Translations under genes and position numbers: made by a program
Assembly: GCA_003612485.1 (NCBI GenBank)
Contig: RAZA01000013.1
Coordinates: forward strand, 50,795 to 114,794
Direction: 5' to 3'
Length of the DNA: 64,000 nucleotides
From: a bacterium D16-50
Lineage (GTDB): Bacteria > Bacillota > Clostridia > Lachnospirales > Lachnospiraceae
Shown here: positions 16,941 through 26,357 of the stretch, one piece after another
Layout: the number at the start of each line of letters is the position of its first letter
Position numbering within the stretch: position 1 is the stretch's first letter
The notes under the pieces: generated by a model
The model's input: the letters and a program-made list of their open reading frames with translations, nothing else
Told to the model about the DNA's origin: nothing
Databases searched by the model: none

Positions 16941-18428
16941 ATGAAATGGTTGAGGAAGGGCTGTTTTTCGGCCTTGGCGCTGACGGTGCTGCTTTTTGCG
17001 GCGGGAGCCACGGTCAAGGCGGAGGAGAGCGACACCATCAAAAGAGGGATATTGGCAGGAAGCGTGGATCTGTCCGGCTTAACCGGTCAGGAGGCCGAGG
17101 CGGCGGTCAGGGCCTATGTGGAGAGCCTGAAGGATGTGGAGATCACTCTTATGACTTCGGGGGACACGCCTATTACGGTGACTGCAGGGGAGTTCGGGTT
17201 GGAGTGGGCCAACACCGAGCTGGTATCGGAGGCTCTTGCAGTGGGTAAGAGCGGCAATGTGATCGAGCGCTATAAGGTCATGAAGGATCTGGAGCATGAG
17301 AACTTGGTCTACCCCATTGAGCTGTCCTTTGGCGTGAAGGAGATCAAGGCTGTTCTGGAGGAGAAATGCACCGGATATGATCAGGAGGCCAAGAGCTGGA
17401 ATCTGGAACGGGTGGACGGAGAGTTCAGGATCGTGGACGGGCATAACGGTTATGCGCTGGACATAGATGCCTCCGTGGAGGAGGTGAATCGGTTTCTGAC
17501 CGAGGAATGGGATTATGGGGCAGGAACCATTGCGCTGAAGGTGAAGGAGGAGGAACCTAAGGGGAGCAAGGAAGAGCTGGAGCAGGTAAAGGATGTGCTG
17601 GGCAGCTATACCACCTACTATTATGACTCTGACGCCGGCAGGGCAGCCAATATCGCCACGGGCAGCGACCATATCAACGGCACGGTTCTCTATCCGGGGG
17701 AGGAGTTTTCCACATGTGATGCGGTCATGCCGTTCACTGCGGAGAACGGCTATTACAGCGCGGGCTCTTACGAGGCCGGCAGGCTGGTGAAGAGTCTGGG
17801 GGGCGGCGTATGTCAGGTTTCTACCACATTCTATAATGCCGTGCTTCTGGCGGAGCTGGAGGTGGTGGAGAGATTCAACCACTCCATGGTGGTGACTTAC
17901 GTGGAACCCAGCACGGATGCCGCGGTGAACGGCTCCAAGACCAAGGATTTCATCATAAAGAACAATCTGGAGCATCCCATCTATATCGAGAGCCTGACGG
18001 AAGGAAAGAGCATCACCGTCACCATCTACGGCAAGGAGACCAGAGACCCTAATAGGGAGGTTCGTTACGAGAGCAAGGTGCTTGAGGTCATATATCCGCC
18101 CGGAGAGCTGATCACGGCGGATCCGGCGAAGCCGCTGGGGGACATCACCGTTTCGGGGGCATTCGTGGGCTATAAGGCACAGCTGTGGAAGGTCGTGACG
18201 GAGAACGGCAAAGAGGTGAGCCGCACGCAGGTGAACAGCAGCAGCTATCGTATGGTGCCCAGAACGGCAGTTGTGGGGGTGTCCACGCCGGATCCTGCCG
18301 CCTATGAGCAGATTATGGCGGCCATCGGCACCGGAAGCATCGACCATGTGAAGAACGTGACCGCGGCGCTTCTGGCACCGCCTCCTGCTCCTGCAGAGGG
18401 AGAAGGCCCAGAGGGAGAAGGCCAGTAG
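16941..18428 (+). CDS. VanW family secreted protein
   Basis: A 495-residue exported protein with signal peptide (ALALTVLLFAAGATVKA, then EE). Residues about 30-210 resemble the PG_binding_4-type region that usually precedes VanW (GVKEIKAVLEEKC). The VanW domain follows (GTVLYPGEEFSTCDAVMPFTAENGY, GGGVCQVSTTFYNAVLLAELEVVER, YVEPSTDAAV), then a G5-like beta region (VLEVIYPPGEL). VanW occurs in some vancomycin-resistance clusters, but most homologues are general cell-wall-associated proteins, and no other van genes are here. Its true function is not established. The tail is Pro/Glu/Gly-rich. Confidence 0.9.
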   Translation: MKWLRKGCFSALALTVLLFAAGATVKAEESDTIKRGILAGSVDLSGLTGQEAEAAVRAYVESLKDVEITLMTSGDTPITVTAGEFGLEWANTELVSEALAVGKSGNVIERYKVMKDLEHENLVYPIELSFGVKEIKAVLEEKCTGYDQEAKSWNLERVDGEFRIVDGHNGYALDIDASVEEVNRFLTEEWDYGAGTIALKVKEEEPKGSKEELEQVKDVLGSYTTYYYDSDAGRAANIATGSDHINGTVLYPGEEFSTCDAVMPFTAENGYYSAGSYEAGRLVKSLGGGVCQVSTTFYNAVLLAELEVVERFNHSMVVTYVEPSTDAAVNGSKTKDFIIKNNLEHPIYIESLTEGKSITVTIYGKETRDPNREVRYESKVLEVIYPPGELITADPAKPLGDITVSGAFVGYKAQLWKVVTENGKEVSRTQVNSSSYRMVPRTAVVGVSTPDPAAYEQIMAAIGTGSIDHVKNVTAALLAPPPAPAEGEGPEGEGQ

Positions 18429-18549
18429 GAGAGGAAGCCTCTATGGAGGGCAGGACTGAATCGGGAACGTTTGACAAAAGCAGCGGGGCCGCCGGAAGGC
18501 GCAAAAAAGCCATGAGGGCGGCTCCTGAGATATGAGATAAGGAATTCGT

Positions 18550-19671
18550 ATGAAGACTGGCAAATTGCCGGAGAACGTCTTGAAGCGTTCCGTTTTAAGG
18601 CAGATACATACCGGAAGCGAAACGGTGCAGAATGGCGCAGGCATTGGAAGGGACTGCGCCATTTTGGCATTCAGCGGAAAGGAAGGCATCGCTGCCTCCA
18701 TGCAGGAAGGACTGGTAGCGGCACAGGGAGAGGCTTTTACGGATCCCGCCGCCTCCGAGCCGGCCTTGACCATAGGCACGCTGATACAAAGATGCGCCAA
18801 CAATCTGGCTGCAGGCGGGGCCAGACCGTCGGCGGCCATGGTGACGCTTCTGTTACCGGAGAGGGCTCAGGAGGCGGAGGTGAAGGCTCTGATGGCCGAG
18901 GCGGCGGAAAAATGCAGGGAGCTGTACATGGAAATTCTGGGAGGACAGACCAGAACTACCAAGGGAGCGGATGCCGTCCTTGCGGTGGTGACCGGATTCG
19001 GAAGAATGCGGGGAGCGGATCCGGCGGATGCCGTACCGAAGTCCGGGGACTCAAAAGAGCCGCCCTTTGGGGACGGATCCCGGAAGGGGGCCGTCCGGGG
19101 AAAAAGAGCGTCTCTGCCGGGGCAGGATGTTGTTCTCAGCAAATGGATCGGTCTGGAGGGGACGGCGCTTTTGGCCAAGGGGAACCGGGCAAGGCTGCTT
19201 AAGCGGTATCCGGCCTATCTTGTGGAGGAGGCAGAGGGCTTCGGAAGGTATCTGTCCATAGTGCCGGAGGCTGAAATAGCGGCCGACTTCGGCATAGGGG
19301 CCATGCACGACGCGTCGGAGGGCGGAATTCTGGGAGCGCTCTGGGAGCTGGCGGAGGGAGCGGGAGTGGGTCTGTCCATCGATATGCGAAAGCTTCCCCT
19401 GCGTCAGGAGACGGTGGAGGTATGCGAGTGCTGCGGCGTGAACCCCTATGAGCTTTTGGCAGGGGGATGCCTGATTATGACCGCGCAGGACGGGCCGGGT
19501 CTTGCGGCGGCGCTGGAGCGGGAAGGGATTCCTGCGGCTCTGGTGGGGAAGGTCACGGAGGGCAATGACAGGATATTGATCAACGGGGACGAAATCCGGT
19601 ACATGGACCGGCCCAAGCGGGACGGGGTTTATGGTTTCTGGGAGAGCCGGGACCTGCTTCCAAGGGAGTAG
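18550..19671 (+). CDS. AIR synthase-related (PurM/HypE-fold) protein
   Basis: A 373-residue protein of the PurM-like ATP-binding superfamily that includes AIR synthase, HypE and SelD. Recognisable features are GAGIGRDCAIL near residue 28 (substrate loop), GADAVLAVVTGFG, IGLEGTALLA near 200, and GIGAMHDASEGGILGALWELAEGAGVG near 245, typical of the second half of the fold. No hydrogenase, purine or selenium genes adjoin it, so the substrate cannot be deduced. An inserted basic/acidic loop near residues 160-185 separates the two halves. Confidence 0.8.
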   Translation: MKTGKLPENVLKRSVLRQIHTGSETVQNGAGIGRDCAILAFSGKEGIAASMQEGLVAAQGEAFTDPAASEPALTIGTLIQRCANNLAAGGARPSAAMVTLLLPERAQEAEVKALMAEAAEKCRELYMEILGGQTRTTKGADAVLAVVTGFGRMRGADPADAVPKSGDSKEPPFGDGSRKGAVRGKRASLPGQDVVLSKWIGLEGTALLAKGNRARLLKRYPAYLVEEAEGFGRYLSIVPEAEIAADFGIGAMHDASEGGILGALWELAEGAGVGLSIDMRKLPLRQETVEVCECCGVNPYELLAGGCLIMTAQDGPGLAAALEREGIPAALVGKVTEGNDRILINGDEIRYMDRPKRDGVYGFWESRDLLPRE

Positions 19672-19777
19672 GCGGCTGTATGCCGTCGGGCAAGCCTAAG
19701 GGCTGTAGGAGGCCGGGCAGGCCCGCGGCGGGGTACGGATGATGTTTCACATAGACAAGCAAAGGGAGGTCGTAGAA

Positions 19778-20269
19778 GTGAGCGGTATGAGAGAGGAATT
19801 GTTGAAGGTGATCGAGAAGAACAGCCGAATCGACTTGGGAGAGCTTGCGGTTCTGCTGGGCGTCGAAGAGGCGGAGGCCGCCAATGAGCTGGCGGCGCTG
19901 GAGGCGGAGGGCGTTATCTGCGCTTACCATACTCTTGTGGACTGGGAGAAGACGTCCAATGAAAAGGTGACTGCGCTGATCGAGGTGCGGGTGACGCCCC
20001 AGAGAGGTCAGGGCTTCGACAGCATTGCGGAGCGCATCTATCGCTATCCTGAGGTCAAGAGTGTCTATCTGATCTCCGGGGGCTATGACCTGATGGTGAT
20101 ATTGGAGGGGAAGTCTCTGAGGGACGTGTCCTCCTTTGTATCCGATAAGCTGAGCACACTGGAATCCGTACTCAGCACGGCAACACATTTCATTTTGAAA
20201 AAATACAAGGACTACGGCACTGTGCTTGGCTGGAAAAAAGAAGACGAAAGAGAGATGATCACTCCATGA
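19778..20269 (+). CDS. Lrp/AsnC family transcriptional regulator
   Basis: A 163-residue regulator with an N-terminal winged-helix DNA-binding domain (LLKVIEKNSRIDLGELAVLLGVEEAEA) and a C-terminal RAM/AsnC ligand-binding domain (ALIEVRVTPQRGQGFDSIAERI, VYLISGGYDLMVILEGKSL). The GTG at 19778 has GGGAGG 8 nt upstream; an ATG 36 bp further up lacks a site. It overlaps the aminotransferase start by 4 bp, so both are made together. It probably senses an amino acid and regulates this pair. Confidence 0.9.
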   Translation: MSGMREELLKVIEKNSRIDLGELAVLLGVEEAEAANELAALEAEGVICAYHTLVDWEKTSNEKVTALIEVRVTPQRGQGFDSIAERIYRYPEVKSVYLISGGYDLMVILEGKSLRDVSSFVSDKLSTLESVLSTATHFILKKYKDYGTVLGWKKEDEREMITP

Positions 20270-21438
20270 GAAATCCTTTGGCAGACAAAATAGTAGAGAT
20301 CAAGCCATCCGGAATCCGAAAGTTCTTCGATATCGCCAGTGAGATGAAGGACGCCATCTCTCTGGGCGTGGGAGAGCCGGATTTTGACACTCCCTGGCAT
20401 ATTCGGGACGAGGGCATTTACTCTCTGGAGAAGGGGCGGACCCATTACACCTCCAACGCAGGCCTGAACGAGCTGCGTGTGGAAATCTGCCGTTATCTGG
20501 AGAGGAAGCAGGGAATCCGCTACGAGGATCCCCTGAAGGAGGTGCTGGTCACCGTGGGCGGGTCGGAAGCTATCGACATTGGCTTCCGGGCCATGGTCAA
20601 TCCCGGGGACGAGGTGCTGATTCCCCAGCCCAGCTTTGTCTCCTATGAGCCCTGCGCGGTGATGGCAGGAGCAAAGCCCGTGATCATCAGCCTGAAGGCG
20701 GAGAATGAATTCCGGCTCACAGCCCGGGAGCTGGAGGAAGCCATCACGGAAAAGACCAAGCTCCTTGTACTGCCGTTTCCCAACAACCCCACAGGGGCTA
20801 TTATGGAGCGGAAGGATCTGGAGGAGATCGCGGAGGTGATCCTGAAACATGACATATATGTCATGTCTGATGAGATATACGCGGAGCTTACTTATAACGG
20901 GAAACATGTATCCATTGCCCAGCTTCCCGGCATGAAGGAGCGCACCATACTGATCAACGGTTTTTCCAAGGCCTTCGCCATGACCGGCTGGAGGCTGGGG
21001 TATGCCTGCGGGCCGGCGGCGATTATAGAGCAGATGGTCAAGATTCACCAGTTCGCCATCATGTGCGCCCCCACCACCAGCCAGTACGCGGCCATAGAGG
21101 CGCTGAAAAACAGCGACGAAGATGTGGCGGAAATGTGTACCGCTTATAACCAGAGGAGAAGGTTTCTGCTGCATGCCTTCAGGGAGATGGGGCTGGAGTG
21201 CTTCGAGCCTTACGGAGCTTTCTATATGTTCCCCTGCATCAAAGAGTTCGGCATGACCAGTGAAGAATTTGCCATGAGGTTCCTGAAGGAGGAGAAGGTG
21301 GCCGTGGTGCCGGGAACGGCCTTCGGTGACTGCGGAGAGGGGTATCTGCGCATCTCATATGCCTCCTCTCTGGAGAATCTGAGGGAGTCCATGGTTCGGC
21401 TTAGCAGGTTCATAGGGCGGCTCAGGGAGGGGCGATAG
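20266..21438 (+). CDS. PLP-dependent class I/II aminotransferase
   Basis: A 390-residue fold-type I aminotransferase. The substrate arm is SLGVGEPDFDTP; the cofactor region is LPFPNNPTGAI and VMSDEIYAELTY. The PLP-binding Lys is in LINGFSKAFAMTGWRLGYACG. It resembles PatA/AspC-like enzymes that move amino groups between amino acids and 2-oxo acids; the exact substrate is not clear. It is translationally coupled to the upstream Lrp/AsnC regulator. Confidence 0.92.
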   Translation: MRNPLADKIVEIKPSGIRKFFDIASEMKDAISLGVGEPDFDTPWHIRDEGIYSLEKGRTHYTSNAGLNELRVEICRYLERKQGIRYEDPLKEVLVTVGGSEAIDIGFRAMVNPGDEVLIPQPSFVSYEPCAVMAGAKPVIISLKAENEFRLTARELEEAITEKTKLLVLPFPNNPTGAIMERKDLEEIAEVILKHDIYVMSDEIYAELTYNGKHVSIAQLPGMKERTILINGFSKAFAMTGWRLGYACGPAAIIEQMVKIHQFAIMCAPTTSQYAAIEALKNSDEDVAEMCTAYNQRRRFLLHAFREMGLECFEPYGAFYMFPCIKEFGMTSEEFAMRFLKEEKVAVVPGTAFGDCGEGYLRISYASSLENLRESMVRLSRFIGRLREGR

Positions 21439-21582
21439 GGCCCCGGAAGCCCCCGATAGGGAAAGGCGGGCATTATACCACAAGGGTATTCCCAAGAGAG
21501 CATTTGGATAAGGTTCCAGATGCTTTTTTGGCGTACACCGGTGAAGGCGTCAAAAGAAGAGGACGGCAGGAAGAGGCAGATT

Positions 21583-22095
21583 ATGGCAATGATCGGAAGC
21601 ATACAGGAAAAGTACATGAGGGAGGCGCTGAGGCAGGCGAAAAAGGCCTACGTCCTTGGGGAGGTGCCCATCGGCTGCGTCATCGTCCATGAGGGAAGGA
21701 TCATAGGACGGGGATACAATCGCCGCAACACGGACAAGAACACCCTTGCCCATGCGGAGATCACTGCCATCAGGAAGGCCAGCAAGCAGGTGGGGGACTG
21801 GAGATTGGAGGAATGTACCATCTATATTACGCTGGAACCCTGCCAGATGTGCGCCGGGGCCATCATTCAGGCCCGCATTCCGGAGGTGGTCATGGGCTGC
21901 ATGAACCCAAAGGCGGGCTGCGGCGGTTCCGTCCTGAACATTCTGGAGATGCCTCAGTTCAACCATCAGGCGGCGGTGACCAGAGGTGTTCTGGAGGAGG
22001 AGTGCAGCGGGCTGCTGAAGAAGTTCTTTTCGGAGCTTCGGGAGAGGAATAGGATGGAGAAGAAGGCCAGACAATCGGAGGGCTTTGAGGAATAG
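21583..22095 (+). CDS. tadA: tRNA-specific adenosine deaminase TadA
   Basis: A 170-residue zinc deaminase that converts adenosine-34 of tRNA-Arg(ACG) to inosine for wobble decoding. The zinc/active-site motifs are HAEITAI and PCQMCAGAI. The family loop NPKAGCGGSV is present. The ATG at 21583 gives the usual length; the frame is open about 60 bp further up without a clear site. It lies 13 nt upstream of TrmL, which also modifies position 34. Confidence 0.93.
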   Translation: MAMIGSIQEKYMREALRQAKKAYVLGEVPIGCVIVHEGRIIGRGYNRRNTDKNTLAHAEITAIRKASKQVGDWRLEECTIYITLEPCQMCAGAIIQARIPEVVMGCMNPKAGCGGSVLNILEMPQFNHQAAVTRGVLEEECSGLLKKFFSELRERNRMEKKARQSEGFEE

Positions 22096-22108
22096 GGGAG
22101 CGGAAGGA

Positions 22109-22606
22109 ATGCAGATCATATTACATCAGCCGGAGATACCGGGGAATACGGGAAACATTGGGCGCACCTGCGTGGCTACGGGCACACCGCTGCATTTGAT
22201 AGAGCCTCTGGGCTTTTGTCTGGATGAGAAGTCCATCAGGCGGGCGGGAATGGACTACTGGCACAAGCTCAGGGTACATAGATATGTGAACTTTGAGGAA
22301 TTTCAGGCGGAAAATCCGGGGGCCAAGATTTGGATGGCTACCACCAAGGCCAGACATGCCTATACGGAGGTGAGCTATGGGCCTGACGACTATATCATGT
22401 TCGGGAAGGAGAGCGCCGGGATTCCGGAAGAGATTTTGGTGGAACATGAAGAGAGCTGCATCCGCATCCCAATGCTCCCCGCCATCCGTTCCCTGAACCT
22501 CAGCAATGCCGTGGCCATCGTGCTGTACGAGGCCCTGCGTCAGAACGGCTTTGAAAGTCTGCAGGCTCAGGGGGAGCTGCATCGGCTGCAGTGGAAGGAG
22601 CAGTAG
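22109..22606 (+). CDS. trmL: tRNA (cytidine(34)-2'-O)-methyltransferase TrmL
   Basis: A 165-residue SPOUT methyltransferase that 2'-O-methylates the wobble base of tRNA-Leu species. Diagnostic motifs are HQPEIPGNTGNIGRTC at the N-terminus, LGFCLDEKSIRRAGMDYW, MFGKESAGIP and the trefoil-knot end IPMLPAIRSLNLSNAVAI. The ATG at 22109 has GGAAGG just upstream. It sits directly after tadA, probably in one transcript. Confidence 0.95.
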   Translation: MQIILHQPEIPGNTGNIGRTCVATGTPLHLIEPLGFCLDEKSIRRAGMDYWHKLRVHRYVNFEEFQAENPGAKIWMATTKARHAYTEVSYGPDDYIMFGKESAGIPEEILVEHEESCIRIPMLPAIRSLNLSNAVAIVLYEALRQNGFESLQAQGELHRLQWKEQ

Positions 22607-22832
22607 GTCTTTTTTTCTCGGATACATAGACCGATATATACTTTAAGGGTCGGTGTGCGGCGGGCGAAAAAAGGGCGGGGCCGGAAAGGGACTTGCCGGA
22701 GCGCGCCAGCGGCGGGGTCAGAAGGGCTTGCCTTGACGGATGCGGCAGAAGGATCTGCGGCATAGATAGGCGGCATGGGCGGCATCGGCTGTAGGGAAGA
22801 AAATTGCCACAAGGATGTGGGAGGAAAAATCT

Positions 22833-23756
22833 ATGGATAGAGTGGGCGGAGTATCGCGCTCCTACGGCAGCGACGCAGGGCGCGTGGGAAGCAGGCGCAA
22901 CGGGCGCAGGGACAATGATCAGGAGCTTTTTAAGCGTCTGGAGACTGAAGAAGAAAAAAATGTGAGACAAGAGGCGAGGGAACGGCCCGGAGCGGGAAAA
23001 AACGGGGAAAAGGAGCCGGAGAGGCAGGGCGGGCAGGGGAAGGCCAAGGAGGCCTCCGGTCAGGAGCCCGTGGAGGAGCAGGCCCCTTGGTCCCAGAGCG
23101 TGCAGGATTGGCTGGAGAGGCGTCAGAAGGCCAAGGAGGAGGAGATCCGGGGACAGGGTCTGGTGGCCCAGCTTCAGGCCAGAGCGGAAGCCGTCAAGAA
23201 GGCCTTCGACCCCAAGCGCAAGAAAAACCTCTATGACGCCACCATGGATCTGACGCTTTTGGAGCAGATAGAGAAGGTGCCGGCCTTAAAGGCCATGCAG
23301 TCCAGACTTATGTTCAAGATACGGGCCGTGAAGGCCAGCGGGGCCTCGTCCTCAGAGATCAGGATCGCGGTGAGCAAGTTAAAGAAGGTCTTGGGCAAGG
23401 TGAAAGCCAAGGTGAAGGGGCTGCAGAAGGAGGAACTGCTGGAGAGAAGGCGGAAGCTGGCGGAGGAAGCGAAGCGGAAAGCCAAGGAGGAGGCCATCCG
23501 GCGGGAGAAGGAGCTGCGGAAGAAGATCCGCAAGGCCAAGGAGCGGAAGGACATCGAGGAGAGCAAGATGGGGATGGGGGCCAACTACGGAGGGCCGTCG
23601 GAAGGCCTGGCACCGGAGTTTTCCATGGACGCCTATGGCGGGGCGATTTCTTCCGAGGTGGGCGCCGCCGTAGACATGGCAGTGTCGGATATGACCGTGG
23701 CAGAGGGCGGGGCCGCTCCTATGGAAGTGGGCGGAGCCGTGGATCTGGGGCTGTGA
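22833..23756 (+). CDS. Uncharacterised charged coiled-coil protein
   Basis: A 307-residue protein with no recognised enzyme motif. The N-terminal 100 residues are polar and probably disordered. Residues about 120-200 form a helical core (YDATMDLTLLEQIEKVPALKAMQSRLMFK). Residues 200-245 are a highly charged Lys/Arg/Glu coiled coil (ELLERRRKLAEEAKRKAKEEAI). The tail is Gly/Ala-rich. The ATG at 22833 has GGGAGG 8 nt upstream. No signal peptide or membrane helix. Function unknown. Confidence 0.75.
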   Translation: MDRVGGVSRSYGSDAGRVGSRRNGRRDNDQELFKRLETEEEKNVRQEARERPGAGKNGEKEPERQGGQGKAKEASGQEPVEEQAPWSQSVQDWLERRQKAKEEEIRGQGLVAQLQARAEAVKKAFDPKRKKNLYDATMDLTLLEQIEKVPALKAMQSRLMFKIRAVKASGASSSEIRIAVSKLKKVLGKVKAKVKGLQKEELLERRRKLAEEAKRKAKEEAIRREKELRKKIRKAKERKDIEESKMGMGANYGGPSEGLAPEFSMDAYGGAISSEVGAAVDMAVSDMTVAEGGAAPMEVGGAVDLGL

Positions 23757-23768
23757 CGAGCCAAAGCC

Positions 23769-25157
23769 TCAGGGGGCGGTGCCCTCTGAGGCCTGCCCGC
23801 GCTCTGCCGTGAGCCTGCGGAACAGACGCAGAAGAACGATGACGGCAGCAGCAGCCAAGGTGATCTCCGCCACGGGCTGGGCATAGGCCAGTCCGTACAG
23901 AGGGAAGAAATAGTTCAGCACATAGAGGGCCGGGATCTCCAGAATGATCTTGCGTAAGATGGCAAACAGAAGGGCCTTCTTTCCCAGTCCGCAGGCCTGA
24001 AAAACTCCCACCGCCAGAAAGTCCATGCATAGGAAGGGGAGCGAAAGGCACAGTCCCCTGAGGAACTTGGTGCCGTAGCCTATGATGATTTCGTTTTTCA
24101 TGAATAGGGAGGTCAGCCCCCCTGCGAAGACATAATATCCCAGAGTGACCGCCGCCAGAAAGGAAAGGGCGATCTTTGCCGTGAAGAGAAAAGTCTTTTT
24201 CATGCGCTTCACGTTTCCGCTGGCATAGGTGTAGCTGATCAGGGGCATGATACCCTGAGAGAAGCCCAGAGCGATCTGCAGAGGTATCATGTTGACCTTC
24301 TGGACGATTCCCATGGCCGCCACTGCGTCCGGGCCGAAGGAGGCGGTGAAATTGTTGAGCACCGTCATCCCCGTGACGTTGAGGAGGTTCTGGATGGAGG
24401 CGGGAATCCCCACGCCGCAGATGCCGAGGAGGATGTCCTTGCGGAAACGCAGCATTTTGGGCCGGATGCACACATAGGTGCGTCCTTTTTTTACGTACAG
24501 CAGAATGAAGAAGTATAGGCAGGCGGCGCAGTTGGAGAGGAACGTGGCCAGTCCGGCGCCCGCAGCTCCCATGTCCAGCCCCCAGGGCAAAATAAAGATG
24601 GGATCCAGTATGATGTTCAATAGGCACCCGCTCATGGTTCCCAGACTGGAATGGAGGGAAGCGCCCTCCGCCCTTACCAGATAGGCCATGACTACGTTCA
24701 GAATTGCGGGGGCAGCGCCGCAGCTGACGGTCCAAAGCATATAGTCGGAAGTGGCGCTGACAGTGTCTGAGTCCGTTCCCAGCATGGCCAGCAGGGGGCT
24801 GTTAAACAGAGTGCAGAGCAGAGAGAACAGCAGTCCGCAGAATAGGGCGCAGTAGAAGCCGTAGGCCGAACTGCGGTAAACGGTGTCTGCGTCTTTTCTG
24901 CCCAGAGCCCGGCTCATCATGCTGGAGGAGCCCACGCCGAAGAGGTTGTTCACGGCGTTGAAGGCCAGCAGCACCGGCGCGGCCAAGGTCACGGCGGCAT
25001 TCTGGATGGGGTCATTGAGCATTCCCACGAAATAGGTGTCCGCCAGATTGTAGATGACCATCACCAGAGAGCTGATGATGGTGGGGACGGACAAGGTCAT
25101 CACTGCCTTGTGGATGGGCATATTTTCAAACAATTCTGTTTTCCGGATGTCTTCCAT
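23769..25157 (-). CDS. MATE family efflux transporter
   Basis: A 462-residue protein with 12 predicted membrane helices, of the MATE superfamily (Na+ or H+ driven multidrug/metabolite export). Family features are the N-terminal helix TLSVPTIISSLVMVIYNLADTYFVG, FGVGSSSMMSRALG and the second-half equivalent GFSQGIMPLISYTYASGN. The ATG at 25157 has GGAGG 8 nt upstream. It is convergent with the coiled-coil gene (12-bp gap) and follows the AEC transporter on the same strand. Confidence 0.93.
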   Translation of the reverse strand: MEDIRKTELFENMPIHKAVMTLSVPTIISSLVMVIYNLADTYFVGMLNDPIQNAAVTLAAPVLLAFNAVNNLFGVGSSSMMSRALGRKDADTVYRSSAYGFYCALFCGLLFSLLCTLFNSPLLAMLGTDSDTVSATSDYMLWTVSCGAAPAILNVVMAYLVRAEGASLHSSLGTMSGCLLNIILDPIFILPWGLDMGAAGAGLATFLSNCAACLYFFILLYVKKGRTYVCIRPKMLRFRKDILLGICGVGIPASIQNLLNVTGMTVLNNFTASFGPDAVAAMGIVQKVNMIPLQIALGFSQGIMPLISYTYASGNVKRMKKTFLFTAKIALSFLAAVTLGYYVFAGGLTSLFMKNEIIIGYGTKFLRGLCLSLPFLCMDFLAVGVFQACGLGKKALLFAILRKIILEIPALYVLNYFFPLYGLAYAQPVAEITLAAAAVIVLLRLFRRLTAERGQASEGTAP

Positions 25158-25200
25158 TGAAATAGCCTCCTTGTATGAGAGGATAACACAGCTGTCCGGC

Positions 25201-26112
25201 CTATACCACGGCCAGCAGCAGAGGGATGGTCATCACGCATAGGATGGTGGTGAGAATAATGGCGGCGCTGCAGGTGGAGCCGTCGATGCCCTTCTGGTTC
25301 CCCAGTATCAAGGGCATGTTTCCGATGGGCATGCCGAACATGATCATGCAGACGGAAAGGATGGCGGTATCGTCGGTGACCAGCCGGAGCAGGGGAAGCA
25401 TCAGCAGGGGCAGCGCCAATAGCTTTAAAGCCGAGAAGATATACAGCTTAGGACTGGCAAATATGTTTCGCAGATCCGTGTGGGCCAGAGTGAAGCCCAC
25501 TGCCACCAAGGCCATGGGGGAGGTGACGTTTCCCAGATAGGTTATGGATGTCTTCAGAAAGTCGGGCAGATGGATCTCCAGCAGGATCACGGCCAGAGCC
25601 GCCGCGCTGAACAAGGTTCCGGGATTTATCATGGCCTTCAGGGAGGACAGAGAGAACTTTCCGTCCAGCAGGGCCACTCCGTAGGTGTAGAACACGATGG
25701 TATAGATCAGCAAAAACTCCGTGACATAGACCACATATTCTTGTCCCAGAATGCTTCCCACCGCGGGGATCCCTATGAAGCCCAGATTGGAGAAGACAAA
25801 CATCATCTGGAAAATCTTGCGCTGGTCCGGGGCCTTGTGGAAGAAGGGAGACAGAAGCATCCCTGCCAGAATGAATATGGCGAACATCCCTATGGCGATG
25901 AGGGCGATGAGGCCCATGGTGCCCAGAGGGATCATTCCCACGGAACCGGCGGCGCTGGATAAGATCAGGCAGGGGTTGAACACATTCACGATCATCTTGG
26001 ACATTTGGCTGTTGGTGTGACTGTCCATCATTTCCCTTTTCGCCATAAAATATCCGGCTCCTATTATGATAAGGATGGCGAGCATCTGAAAAAACACGGT
26101 TAAAATCGACAT
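25201..26112 (-). CDS. AEC (auxin efflux carrier) family transporter
   Basis: A 303-residue membrane protein with about ten helices, of the AEC family (bile-acid/auxin/malate permease type). Seen: N-terminal MLAILIIIGAGYFMAKR and LIVNVFNPCLILSS-like segments, the mid-protein FSNLGFIGIPAVGSILG, and the C-terminal IMFGMPIGNMPLILG. Bacterial members move dicarboxylates or amino acids; the substrate here is unknown. GGAG lies 9 nt before the ATG. It precedes the MATE gene by 43 bp on the same strand. Confidence 0.9.
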   Translation of the reverse strand: MSILTVFFQMLAILIIIGAGYFMAKREMMDSHTNSQMSKMIVNVFNPCLILSSAAGSVGMIPLGTMGLIALIAIGMFAIFILAGMLLSPFFHKAPDQRKIFQMMFVFSNLGFIGIPAVGSILGQEYVVYVTEFLLIYTIVFYTYGVALLDGKFSLSSLKAMINPGTLFSAAALAVILLEIHLPDFLKTSITYLGNVTSPMALVAVGFTLAHTDLRNIFASPKLYIFSALKLLALPLLMLPLLRLVTDDTAILSVCMIMFGMPIGNMPLILGNQKGIDGSTCSAAIILTTILCVMTIPLLLAVV

Positions 26113-26357
26113 TTGAATTTCTCCTTGGTCTGGGACGTATTCTCATATTCTATCATATGGGGGTGGAAAAGTCACTATTATTTTGCCGGGGTTCCATGCC
26201 TTGGCTCTATGCCTCGCAGGGTTCTGGAACGTCGGGAGAGGCTCACGGGGGAAACAGCTGCCGAATGTGACGGTCAGGGCAATGGACGAATAATTTTTTC
26301 CGGATCTGATATACTAACCTCATTCATGCATTTTATGTCATTTTCAGGGAGGTAGCT
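26113..26357. other. Divergent intergenic region
   Basis: This 245-bp region lies between the AEC gene (-) and the GPH symporter (+). A TATACT at 26310-26315 could be a plus-strand -10 box, but no matching -35 was found. No gene, hairpin or repeat could be supported. Confidence 0.4.

Noticed and set aside
17079..18347. 422-residue minus-strand frame over the VanW gene
   Set aside because: It is a shadow of high-GC third positions; the plus strand has a signal peptide and clear VanW motifs.
16941..18428. Vancomycin resistance locus
   Set aside because: VanW-domain proteins are common in Clostridia without resistance, and no vanHAX or vanG-type genes are present.
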